Positions 8,785-17,800 of a DNA stretch of 64,000 nt are shown piece by piece. The first letter of the stretch is position 1. Every line of letters begins with the position of its first letter. Source of the DNA: Bacillus sp. 7884-1 (lineage in GTDB: Bacteria > Bacillota > Bacilli > Bacillales > Cytobacillaceae); NCBI RefSeq assembly GCF_002272245.1, contig NZ_NPDD01000129.1:1-64000 (forward strand), given 5' to 3'. Under the pieces are notes generated by a model. The model was not told where the DNA came from. It saw only the letters and a list, made by a program, of their open reading frames with translations, and did not search any database. The translations under genes and the position numbers were made by a program.

Positions 8785-8849
8785 CTTGTTTTAGATTTCT
8801 GGTTCCTAGTATAGTAAATAGGTTCAAATAATAAAATCATACTAAGATT

Positions 8850-8889
8850 GGTAGTGCGGACCAAGGCATTGGTTAGCCTACCATTTTTT
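8850..8889 (+). terminator. Intrinsic terminator of the small LEA-like gene
   Basis: GGTAG (8850-8854) pairs with CTACC (8878-8882), with an inner ACCAA/TTGGT stem, followed by ATTTTTTA. Confidence 0.7.
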
Positions 8890-9077
8890 ATATAGTAGAA
8901 GTGAAGCTTTGGAGTGGTCTTCCATAGCTTGTTGCTTCATATCAGGCCTTGGCGAGATGGTTTCTGGGGTTTCGAAGTCCGTTTTGGGAGAATACTATCC
9001 CTAATAGGTAGTGATTTCTAAGGACTTTCCGCCAATAAGGACGTGCATTTCACCTAAGACGAAATCAAAAAAAGCAC

Positions 9078-9248
9078 CTATAAAGATGCTTTAATAGATA
9101 TTAATTGGTTAACTTTTTTCTTATGATATTCATATTTAATTTTTAATTTATCTTTTGTTTTATGATCGAGACAACTATTAAGTAACTCCAGATGATAGTT
9201 CTTTCTTACTTTATGCCAACTGTATAGAATCTTATATCTTAATGACAT
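9078..9248 (-). CDS. Small basic protein of unknown function, 56 aa
   Basis: On the minus strand the ATG at 9248 has AGGGGG about 8 nt upstream, and the frame runs 56 codons to TAG at 9078-9080. It starts MSLRYKILYSWHKVRKNY and continues with many Lys, Tyr, His and Leu residues (HKTKDKLKIKYEYHKKKVNQL), predicted mostly helical and possibly coiled-coil. No signal peptide or membrane segment is seen. The good ribosome binding site and a clean frame in an AT-rich gap support a real gene. Function is unknown; I recognise no domain. Confidence 0.6.
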   Translation of the reverse strand: MSLRYKILYSWHKVRKNYHLELLNSCLDHKTKDKLKIKYEYHKKKVNQLISIKASL

Positions 9249-9524
9249 ATTTACTGCCCCCTATCTTCGAATTCTATATTGTTCGTCCGTGAAAGCGCAA
9301 TCATGGGTGTCGTTTTTGAAAATTTACACCAAAAAACAAGGAGAAGACATATTGTAGCTTTTCTTTTCATTGCTCATTATTACGCCAATAAGCTGCACAA
9401 GTATTTATTTAAAAACAAGCCAGCAGGATCTAGTTCTTCTCGTATATGAAGGAAGGTATCTTATTATTAGGGACTAAAAAACTATCTGAAGTATAGGGAA
9501 ATAACTGATAGTAGAAAAAAGGAA

Positions 9525-9563
9525 TTAACCAATAAAGATTAATTCCTTTTTTTAATTTATACT
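9525..9563. terminator. Bidirectional terminator behind the PxKF surface protein gene
   Basis: AAAAAAGGAATTAA (9525-9538) pairs with TTAATTCCTTTTTTT (9549-9563). The A-run on one side and T-run on the other make it active on both strands. It touches the stop codon of the minus-strand surface protein gene, and a near copy occurs at about 12018-12056. Confidence 0.8.
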
Positions 9564-11538
9564 ATTTTAGACAAAATTTAACTTGTTGAGTTGTTTCGTC
9601 ATCAAGTTTAATTGTGATTAGATAAGATCCTGGTGTTAGCCCTTTTGTACTTAAGTTAAAGATATATTGATTAGAGATTGGGTCATATCTAAATAAGTTT
9701 CCAGATGTGGATGCACTTGTTGAAACAGCCTCTGCTTCATTTCCAAGAACTTGATTGCTGTATTTTGCATAATAAATTGTTGCATTGGCAGTTGAAATAA
9801 AGGCACCTTGGGAATCAGTTAATTGGAATTTGACGGGAACCGTGCTGCCGGCTTTAAAAATACTGGAGCCGTCTTTGTTTATCGGTTGAAGAATTCCACT
9901 GAAATTGTAAACCACCGAATAATTTTTCACAACGGTATTCCCTGCTTTATCTTTAGCAGTAATTTTGTAAGTGCCCACTTTACTTGTATCCACTGTACCA
10001 CTACTTTCAGTTGCAAGTCCGGATAAGTTATCACTTGCGCTCCAATTTACCACTTGATTTAGAGTAAATTGATCTCCATCATTAACGCTATCAAAAACAA
10101 TAACTGGAGCGGTTTTATCAATATTAATGCCATACACTGTAGTTAAGGTATCATTATCAGCTTTATCAATAGCTGTACCTGTAACAGATTGGTCTGCACC
10201 TTCACCAAGTGGAACTGAACCTGTGTAACTTGCTACGCCAGATAATGTATCATTTGCTAAAAAGCTAACAGTGACATCATCATTATACCAGCCGTAAGAA
10301 TTTGCCTCTCTATCAGGTTGGCCGCTAATAGTCGGATCAGTTTTATCAATATTAATGCCATACACTGTAGTTGAGGTATCATTATCAGCTCTATCAATAG
10401 CTATACCTGTAACAGATTGATTTGCACCTTCAACTAGTTTAACTGGATCTGTGAAACTTGCAACGCCAGATAATGTATCAGCTGCTTCAAAGCTAACAGT
10501 GACATCATTATTATACCAGCCGTAAGAATTTGCGCCCCTATCAGGATTGCCGCTAATAGTCGGATTGGTTTTATCAATATTGAGGGTAATACTACCGGAA
10601 CCAACATTACCTGCATTATCCTGGGCATTTCCAGTAATTATCTGATTCTCTCCTTCTGTGCTCACTGTTACAGGTGGATCAAATGATGCAACACCTGATC
10701 CATTTAAATCAGAAGCAGCAAAAGAAACTACCACATCTTTGTTATACCAACCGTGCGTGTTAGCTTCGCTATCCGCAATTGGAGTTACTAATGGGTTAAT
10801 AGTGTCATAGAAATAGGTAAAGATTACTGGTGTGCTTTCATTGCCGGCAGCGTCCTTTGCGGCAAGAGTTACAGAATTGATACCTTGTTTTGAAGCTGGT
10901 AAGGCTAAAACATGTGATCCAGATGTAAAGGAACCTTGTGATACGCCATTGACAAACACTTCAGCTGCTTCGTCGAGATTAAATTGAAACGTGCCGGGCA
11001 GAGTGTTGGCATTGTAAAAACCGTTAATTTGGTTAGTCAATGATACAATTGGTGCTATTGAATCTCCTGCTGGGGGAGCCTGGACGACATTAATTGTAAC
11101 AGTGTCATATTTTTCATCTACTACTTTGTCATTTCCAGATAAATCAGTAGAGGACATAACGACTCTCGGTGTAACAGTTGCGGCAGTGGTATTTGGAATA
11201 GTGTACTCAAGCTGTAACTGTTTTTTTACATTAAACTCATTGGCATTGAAGAAAACAGTTTTTACAGGATTGCCCTCAAAGTTAGCAGTTACGGTTACTG
11301 CACTTGTAGAATGATTTTCAGAGCCGAACTGAGATACATGAATGTTTACAGGCACTAAAATGGTTTCTCCAGGTTTTCCGGAAATTATCCCTCCTTGTTG
11401 AGCAACTAATTCGGCAACAAGTTCTCCTTGGGCAAATGCAGCCCCAATTGGTAATAAGCCAGATACTGAAAGAGTAAGAACAGTTACAGCACCGATTATT
11501 GCTTGCTTCTGAAACTTCTTCTTCGTTCTTTTTAACAT
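9562..11538 (-). CDS. Secreted multi-domain surface protein with OmpL47-type repeats and PxKF domain
   Basis: The 658-residue protein starts at the ATG at 11538 (GAGGAG 8 nt upstream; the GTG at 11547 would overlap that site). A signal peptide (KRTKKKFQKQ, then a hydrophobic core) probably cleaves after AFA. Next come Ig-like strands and three similar 65-70 residue repeats opening YGWYNNDVTVSF or close variants and closing NIDKT. The OmpL47-type family of such repeats is common in extracellular proteins. The C-terminal region has the PxKF signature SGILQPINKDG...STVPVKFQL. There is no LPXTG or S-layer anchor, so it is probably secreted or loosely wall-bound. Repeats two and three are nearly identical in DNA, showing recent duplication. 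Confidence 0.83.
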   Translation of the reverse strand: MLKRTKKKFQKQAIIGAVTVLTLSVSGLLPIGAAFAQGELVAELVAQQGGIISGKPGETILVPVNIHVSQFGSENHSTSAVTVTANFEGNPVKTVFFNANEFNVKKQLQLEYTIPNTTAATVTPRVVMSSTDLSGNDKVVDEKYDTVTINVVQAPPAGDSIAPIVSLTNQINGFYNANTLPGTFQFNLDEAAEVFVNGVSQGSFTSGSHVLALPASKQGINSVTLAAKDAAGNESTPVIFTYFYDTINPLVTPIADSEANTHGWYNKDVVVSFAASDLNGSGVASFDPPVTVSTEGENQIITGNAQDNAGNVGSGSITLNIDKTNPTISGNPDRGANSYGWYNNDVTVSFEAADTLSGVASFTDPVKLVEGANQSVTGIAIDRADNDTSTTVYGINIDKTDPTISGQPDREANSYGWYNDDVTVSFLANDTLSGVASYTGSVPLGEGADQSVTGTAIDKADNDTLTTVYGINIDKTAPVIVFDSVNDGDQFTLNQVVNWSASDNLSGLATESSGTVDTSKVGTYKITAKDKAGNTVVKNYSVVYNFSGILQPINKDGSSIFKAGSTVPVKFQLTDSQGAFISTANATIYYAKYSNQVLGNEAEAVSTSASTSGNLFRYDPISNQYIFNLSTKGLTPGSYLITIKLDDETTQQVKFCLK

Positions 11539-11547
11539 AAAATACAC

Positions 11548-12225
11548 TCCTCTTAATGATTTAGAGGGCCGGTTACACTAGTAGCTTCTTATAGCCAAAG
11601 TGTCCAATTAAAGGCTATAATTCAACGCTTCCCCATTATTGTAGGTGGTTAGACATATCACGGCTTGTTCAATATATCGAACACCTATCATGGGAATAAT
11701 TATAATTTAAACAATAGGTAAAAAATACTATTTCTATTCGACAATATTAAAATTAAATCGACAAAAATAGCTAAATTTAAAAATATTAGTTTTAAAAAGA
11801 AGAATGCTCAATGATCCGAAAAATGCGGAAATTACATCAAAGGCTATATAGATTTTTGAGGATGCCAAACCATATTTGACTAACGTCTGAAATGGTTAAA
11901 TAAAAACCGCCGTTTAACCTTGTGGGGTGAACCGTACCATAAGTAATTGAGGTTTTTTTTGATATGGATTTCAGATCAAAAGGAAGGAATCTTATCTTAA
12001 GGATAATTGATAGTGGAAAAAAAGGAATTAACCAATAAAGATTAATTGCTTTTTTTAATTTATACTATTTTAGACCAATTTGAATTTTTTGAGTTGTTCC
12101 GTCATATACCTTACACCATTCACTATCCTAAAAACTTTATAAAATACAAAACTGATTTTCTTTTCTGTTCGTTTCTATTAAATATAAAGGAATCAGAGAA
12201 AAAACGAGGAGGGTTTGCTTTCTTT
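11548..12225. other. Intergenic region with a repeated GGTGAAC element
   Basis: No gene of its own. At 11926-11957 the element GGTGAACCGTACCATAAGTA followed by a T-run matches about 27 of 32 bases with 14354-14385. The flanking AAACC...GGTTTTTT could pair, so a terminator or small structured RNA is possible. The remnant at 12000-12105 is listed separately. Confidence 0.4.
12000..12105 (-). pseudogene. Remnant of the 3' end of a second PxKF-type surface protein gene plus its terminator
   Basis: These bases match 9497-9602 almost throughout, including the AAAAAAGGAATTAACC terminator stem. On the minus strand they still encode a C-terminus DGTTQKIQIGLK-stop, against DETTQQVKFCLK-stop in the intact gene. 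The reading frame is lost beyond about 15 codons. The simplest account is a tandem duplicate of the surface protein gene that has decayed except for its end. Confidence 0.65.
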
Positions 12226-12801
12226 ATGCAAAAAAAGAGTGATGCAGAATTGATGCAGTTAATTAAGGAAAAATACCGACCTGCATTAGAAGAATTATAT
12301 GATCGTTATATTAAACTTGTATATTCCTTTAGTTTAAATTCGACGAAGGATCCCGATAAAGCCAAAGTCATCGTACAAGCTGTCTTTATGCGGATATGGA
12401 CCACTGAGAATGGCTACAAACCCGAGAAAGGTCAGTTTGTGAATTGGCTGCTAACGATTACAAGAAATATCACTATTGACCATCATCGTAAGGAAAAAAG
12501 GGAAAATGTCTTCGTCGCAATCGAACAGGAGCAATTGGAGCAAATACCAGAAAATCCAGCCAATAATCCTGCTGAAATCGTCTCAAGAAAGCTGCTTAGA
12601 GAACAAATACAAAAAACTTATCAATATCTTTCAAACAATCAAATCGAGCTTATTCAATGGCTGTATTGGGAAGGCTATACTCTTCGCGAAATAGCTGAAA
12701 TGAAACAGGAACCACTTGGCACGATTAAAAGCCGGCTGCATCAGACTCTTAAAATCTTAAGAAATCACATGGTAACGGAGATGGGAGGAATGAATAAATG
12801 A
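12226..12801 (+). CDS. ECF-type RNA polymerase sigma factor
   Basis: A 192-residue sigma-70 family protein. Region 2 spans about 10-80 (LYDRYIKLVYSF, then FVNWLLTITRNITIDHHRK). Region 4 spans about 130-185, with the helix-turn-helix EGYTLREIAEMKQEPLGTIK and SRLHQTLK. Size and the following gene place it in the SigK/RskA-like ECF class. The ATG at 12226 is chosen because GAGGAGGG (12206-12213) precedes it and homology starts there; the longer frame upstream runs through the surface-protein remnant. It overlaps the anti-sigma gene by 4 bases. It probably controls envelope or secreted-protein genes, plausibly including its neighbours, but no matching promoter was identified. Confidence 0.9.
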   Translation: MQKKSDAELMQLIKEKYRPALEELYDRYIKLVYSFSLNSTKDPDKAKVIVQAVFMRIWTTENGYKPEKGQFVNWLLTITRNITIDHHRKEKRENVFVAIEQEQLEQIPENPANNPAEIVSRKLLREQIQKTYQYLSNNQIELIQWLYWEGYTLREIAEMKQEPLGTIKSRLHQTLKILRNHMVTEMGGMNK

Positions 12802-13553
12802 CGATCGATTACAGCTGTTCATTTTCCAATGAAATAGTCTCTTATTTACTTGGAGAAATAACGGAAGAAGAAAAGATTCTATTCGAGGAACACCTTTTTC
12901 ACTGTTCGTCATGTCGTTTGGAAGTCCAAGAGATGCAGGAGGCGTGGAAATTGATCCCTTTTAAAATGAATGATGTGGAGGTACCGTCAGATTTAAAGGA
13001 AGAAGTGATGAATTTTATTTTTGAAGCCGACAATTCTCTTACTATCAATCAGATGGAGAAAACCCAAAAGGCTCAAATAAAACCTAACGGGCGTATTCGT
13101 AAATCCCTATATGGGGTCGCAGCAGCTGCCTTTCTTCTATCTTTTGGAGGGGTCATTTGGAATAATCTCCAGCTTAGGCAGGAGTTGACGGAAGTGAAAG
13201 AAAATACATTGTCCCCGACTGATGTGGTTCAAGTTTATTCATTAAAATCAGCTGACCCAAACGTAGATTCAGCCAAAGGAAATGCTTTGGTTTACATGCA
13301 TGGTGATCAACAACAGATCGTTTTTAAGCTTCAGGGCCTTTCCTCTACTAAAGGTTCTGAGGCTTACCAGGTATGGCTAATCCATGGTGGACAACGAAAG
13401 AGTGCGGGTACATTCCATGTTGATAAAAATGGAAACGGCTTCCTAACCTATGTGTTAAATGAACATGACCCAGCTATTGAGGCAATCGGAGTTTCGCTCG
13501 AACCAGATGCCAATGGTACCCAGCCTCGCGGAAAAAAGGTGCTAGGTTCATAA
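12798..13553 (+). CDS. Membrane anti-sigma factor, RskA-like with N-terminal zinc-finger
   Basis: A 251-residue protein. Its N-terminal anti-sigma domain has the zinc-binding pattern HLFHCSSCR (H-x3-C-x2-C). One membrane helix lies near 100-115 (LYGVAAAAFLLSFGGVIW). The C-terminal extracytoplasmic domain, from about 145, has the anti-sigma-K features YQVWLIHGGQRKSAGTF and AIGVSLEPDANGTQP. Such proteins hold their ECF sigma at the membrane until the extracellular domain is sensed or cleaved. Translation starts inside the sigma gene stop (ATGA overlap), so the pair is made in fixed ratio. The neighbouring secreted proteases raise the untested idea that extracellular proteolysis feeds into this switch. 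Confidence 0.9.
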   Translation: MTIDYSCSFSNEIVSYLLGEITEEEKILFEEHLFHCSSCRLEVQEMQEAWKLIPFKMNDVEVPSDLKEEVMNFIFEADNSLTINQMEKTQKAQIKPNGRIRKSLYGVAAAAFLLSFGGVIWNNLQLRQELTEVKENTLSPTDVVQVYSLKSADPNVDSAKGNALVYMHGDQQQIVFKLQGLSSTKGSEAYQVWLIHGGQRKSAGTFHVDKNGNGFLTYVLNEHDPAIEAIGVSLEPDANGTQPRGKKVLGS

Positions 13554-13560
13554 ACGGAAA

Positions 13561-13599
13561 TACCCATGATTCACGAAAATGAGTCATGGGCATTTTTTT
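13561..13599. terminator. Terminator between convergent anti-sigma and secreted-protein genes
   Basis: CCCATGATTCA (13563-13573) pairs with TGAGTCATGGG, closed by CATTTTTTTA on the plus strand. It serves the sigma operon and may also stop the minus-strand gene ending at 13617. Confidence 0.8.
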
Positions 13600-13616
13600 A
13601 GTATGATAGTCTTGGA

Positions 13617-14144
13617 TTATTTTTTGATGCTATTTGTAGGTGATGTAATCACCCAGCCAACAGGTGCACCGCCAATAGGATGTGTCAATGTCCTTCCTTC
13701 TATCACAGCAGGAACTGTATTTGGAACAATACTTCCGTTCGTACTTACATTATTGTAAATGCTTCCTTGGTTAACATCCTTATCTTTAAAGCTAAACATA
13801 ACTGGTTTATTAAATTTGGCAATAATCTCATTTGTCTTTGCATCTAATACTCTAAAGGCAAAATTCATGATAACAGTTTCTCCGGCAGGAGCATGAGCCT
13901 GGAAGTGATCGTTATCCCCCTCAAGTACTTGAAATATAACATCAGTCGTAAATGTCCCCTCTGGAATATCAATTTTTATCCCACTACGACTAATTTTTGC
14001 AGCTTCACCTGCTTCAATTTTCTTTTCAGCCACAACTTTAGCAAATCCGAATTGCGTAAAATCAGTTGCTGCAAGTACAGACACACCAAACAAAAGCATA
14101 GAAATTAATGACATAATTGTTACAAAGGTAAAACGATTTTTCAT
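13617..14144 (-). CDS. Small secreted protein of unknown function
   Basis: A 175-residue protein with a classical signal peptide (MKNRFTFVTIMSLISMLLFG, cleavage after VLA-A). The mature part is probably all-beta. One motif, SGIKIDIPEGTFTTDVIF, resembles the strand pair of ZU5-like domains (hydrophobic-x-P-x-G-x-F), but the match is weak. It ends PVGWVITSPTNSIKK with no anchor. Minus-strand AAGGAGA lies 8 nt before the ATG. It is convergent with the ECF sigma operon. A beta-sandwich extracellular accessory protein is the most I would say. Confidence 0.7.
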   Translation of the reverse strand: MKNRFTFVTIMSLISMLLFGVSVLAATDFTQFGFAKVVAEKKIEAGEAAKISRSGIKIDIPEGTFTTDVIFQVLEGDNDHFQAHAPAGETVIMNFAFRVLDAKTNEIIAKFNKPVMFSFKDKDVNQGSIYNNVSTNGSIVPNTVPAVIEGRTLTHPIGGAPVGWVITSPTNSIKK

Positions 14145-14815
14145 TTACTACATCTCCTTTTTCCCCAAATGGCCTTTCGTTAAAGGTAACGAATTATTGT
14201 CCAATTCGGTTCGACAGAAATTGTAATATTGTAAAAAAAAATATATTGAAAAATCCGCATAAATTGACCTATATCACAAAGGGAAAATTTTTAGAATTAA
14301 TATAACCACTTAATTCTAAACTAACAATTTTAAACCTTACTTTGTTACATCACGGTGAACTGTATCATAAGTAGATCAGGTTTTTCTATATTTTTTTTTA
14401 TTTAATTGTTGTTTAACCCCGTAGTGAGGGCAGACTGAGGAGGCTCACCGGTGAACCCCCTAAAAGGGAGAGGATTTCGCAAAAATCAACACTAAACAAT
14501 AATACAGCCATAAAATTAGTAATATACCAAAACACGAATTTTTCCCCAACTTTTATTTTTGTAAAAATCTGAGTGAAACAAAAGAAATAGGTAGAATTCT
14601 TAACTTTCTATCGTCCAATCCCCAAAAAATCCTATCATTTTGCACGAAATTCCCCCAATGTACTGTCCATTTACCCCCAAGTATAATTTAAGTAGAAAGG
14701 TAATTGTCGAAATATTTTAAAGTTTATTTAAATTTGTCTTATAAGAGGGAAGGTGAATGGAGGAAATAAAGTATTTGCTCTATCTATTAAAGTTATGAAA
14801 GGATATGAATCATGT
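14145..14815. other. Long leader region with repeated element and stacked hairpins
   Basis: No gene is seen. 14354-14385 is the second copy of the GGTGAAC...CATAAGTA...GGTTTTT element. At 14411-14495 three small hairpins follow each other: TCACCGGTGA, CCCT-AAA-AGGG, and GATTT-CGCAA-AAATC. They precede the giant protease gene and could be a structured 5' leader, but they match no riboswitch class that I recognise. Confidence 0.4.
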
Positions 14816-17800
14816 ATGAGGCATCGTAAAATGAACAAAATGTTCAAGTCAATATTGCTTTCAACTTTTATTCTGTTAAGCAATACCGTTCCGACGTTTG
14901 CCATGACAGGCGGAACATATGCTACCGAATCTTTAAACACTGGTCATTCTACCGAAATAGGTAGTAATAGCAACCTTGGCTTGGATCAGGCGCAACAATT
15001 ACAGAACTTATATTTGGAAAAGCTTCAGTTTGATCCGAAGCTGCTAGATTCGTCAAAACAACTAGATTTAATTGTACAATTTGATGTTGATCCGGCGGCA
15101 ATCCAAATGCTGAATCAAAAAGCTGGTGTTAACACAGTCTCTGTTAATCAACAAAGCACATCTGTTGTCACACTTGAAAGCGCTGAGGCAGCTGTCACTC
15201 AAACTCACAGCAATTTTAAGAGTTTCGTAACTAATGAGTCTAGAGCTTTGAAAGATGCTGGTGTAACTGAAACTATTAAAATAGGAAAAGAGTTTACTCA
15301 AGTATTTAACGGCCTAGCTGTTAAAATGCCTAGTAAAGCCCTTAATGATATGTTGGCACTGCCATATGTAAAGAGCGTTTATCTCAACGTTAAGTATGCG
15401 CCAATTCCTGCTACACAGGTGATTGACGCTCCAGCGAGCGTTACAGGTGACGGAAAGGTTTCTGAACAACAAAAGAACCCAGATTTGTTACCTGTTATAC
15501 CTAAGAATCGTAGTAACGTACAATCAACTAGCGCTACTTCTGATAGCCCTGCTATATCAGGAAATTCAATTCAGCCGCAAACTGTTCCTGTTCCAGCACC
15601 AGGTCCAGAAGGCCCACAATCGGGTGAAACAGCCGTTCTTGATTGGTTGAAAATCCACGATCTTCAAAATGAAAACATTACAGGGAAGGGCGTAAAAGTC
15701 GGCGTTCTTGACACAGGGCTCGACTATAACCACCCAGACCTTGCTGGTTTATATCAAGGTGGTAAAGATTTTATAGACAATGATAACGACCCGATGGAAA
15801 CGGTATATCCTGACTGGTTGGCTGCGAAGAATGCGAATGATGCGCTTCCGCCTGAACAGAGAGATCCAAACTTCCCGACAGATTACCGTCATTATATTAC
15901 TTCACACGGAACTCACGTTGCCGGTACCATTGCAGGCCAATCACGTAACAGCTCTCCATATGCTCTTAGAGGTGTTGCGCCTGAAGTGGAGTTATATGCT
16001 TATCGTGTTTTAGGTCCTTATGGTGGTAGTGATGAGTCTGTTCTGGGCGGAATCGAACAATCCTACAAGGATGGGTGTCAAGTGATTAACCTATCACTTG
16101 GTGCGAATTATAATGATTCGTTATCTTCTAATTCTGTTGCGATCAATAACATTACTGACCTTGGCGTAACGGCTGTTATCGCTGCGGGCAACGCCGGTCC
16201 AGGCGCTGGCACATTGGGAACCCCGGGTGCGGCTGCTAAGTCGATTACGGTCGGAGCGATTACGTACCCGAAACAAGTTCCAACATTCGATATTCATTCA
16301 AATGGTGCAACTGAACAAGATTCATTTCCAATAATTAATACTCGTTTGATTGGAAGGGATTTTACGGAATCCAATACTAAGCTTAGCGGTTCGACTCAGT
16401 ACGACATTGTCGATGCTGGATACGGTACTCCTGCTTGGTACGATAATCTTAAAAATAAAAATATCAGCGTTGCAGATAAAGTTGTACTAGTAAAGCGTGG
16501 TGCTGCGTCTGTCAACCAGCTTATGATGTATGCAGCTGAACAACAGGTTAAAGCCATGATTTTGTGGAATCCGGCCGACAATCCTGATCTTCTCGTGGAT
16601 GAACAAGGCTACTATCCATTTTATCCGGGTCCAGTAGGCGGTACAGTCTACACGTTGCAAATAAGCAAGAATGACGGAACAAACTTCTATAATGCTGTTA
16701 AAAGCGGTACGATTAAGAAGATCTCTGTTACGAATGCAGGCAACTACATGATGGGCGGAAATACGCTTGCTGCCTTTAGCTCGACAGGTCCAGTTTCAGG
16801 TTCGTTGGCAATCAAGCCTGACGTTGTTGCGCCAGGTGTCGATGTTTTCTCGACTGCGCCTTTTGATATTGTGGAACCAACTAACACAGACTATACGAAT
16901 GCCTACCAAACGATGTCGGGTACATCAATGGCAACTCCTCATGTTGCCGGAATGGCTGCATTGATTTTGTCGGCTCATCCGAACTATAAGCCTGAGGATG
17001 TTAAAGCCGTATTGATGCAAACCGCAGACCCTATTAGCACTCAGCAAAGTCTATTTCAAATCGGTTCTGGTAAAACGGATCCTTATCAAGCTGTGCATAC
17101 AAATATGCTATTTAAGGTAAAGGACTTTATTCAATCACGCTCGTCAACTGATGAGTCATCCAGTTCTAATATTATTAGCGTAGAAAATACAACAGCTTCA
17201 TTTTCGTTTGGCTATACTGCGCGTGAAGAAGACGGCTCTGTTAAGAAGACAGGCGACTTGTATATCACCAATAACGGTGCTGCTGCTAAAACCTTCGACA
17301 CCAACAGCGTTTTCTTCAAGGATACGTTTTTGAAAAACGGACAAGATGGTGCAAAAGAAGGCGCTAAAATTAGTTTAAGTGATGCGGCATCTCCTGCAAC
17401 AGAATTAACTTCGATCACTGTTCCAGCAGGTGGCACGGTTCATCTTCTAGCAAAATTCACTATGCCTGCTTCGGCTGCAAGTGGATACTACGAGGCGTAT
17501 ATTAATTTTGATAATCCAGCTAGCTCTACTGAAACCTATCGTATTCCTCTTGCGATTAACGTTCAAAGTAGAGGTATAGATTTCAAGGTTGAAAGAAAAG
17601 CATTTACACTTGGCGGAAAGAAGAACTTTAATCCTAATACGTACGCCGTTCTACCGGCAGCCTTTGCAGGAGTTAGAGTGAAAAGTCCGATTGACCCAAC
17701 TTACGGCCTTAGACTTTATGTTATGGACATAACAGGCAGTAATTATATAGGTTTTGCCGGTTCCTATAGCGCTTCTAGCTTTATTCTTGGGGATTTAAGA

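Noticed and set aside
12046-12225. 60-codon upstream extension of the ECF sigma factor
   Set aside because: It reads through the ghost of the surface protein gene; the true start at 12226 has GAGGAGGG upstream.
14411-14495. Known riboswitch class (c-di-GMP, c-di-AMP, SAM, cobalamin) in the protease leader
   Set aside because: I compared the conserved cores from memory and none fits; kept only as an unassigned structured leader.
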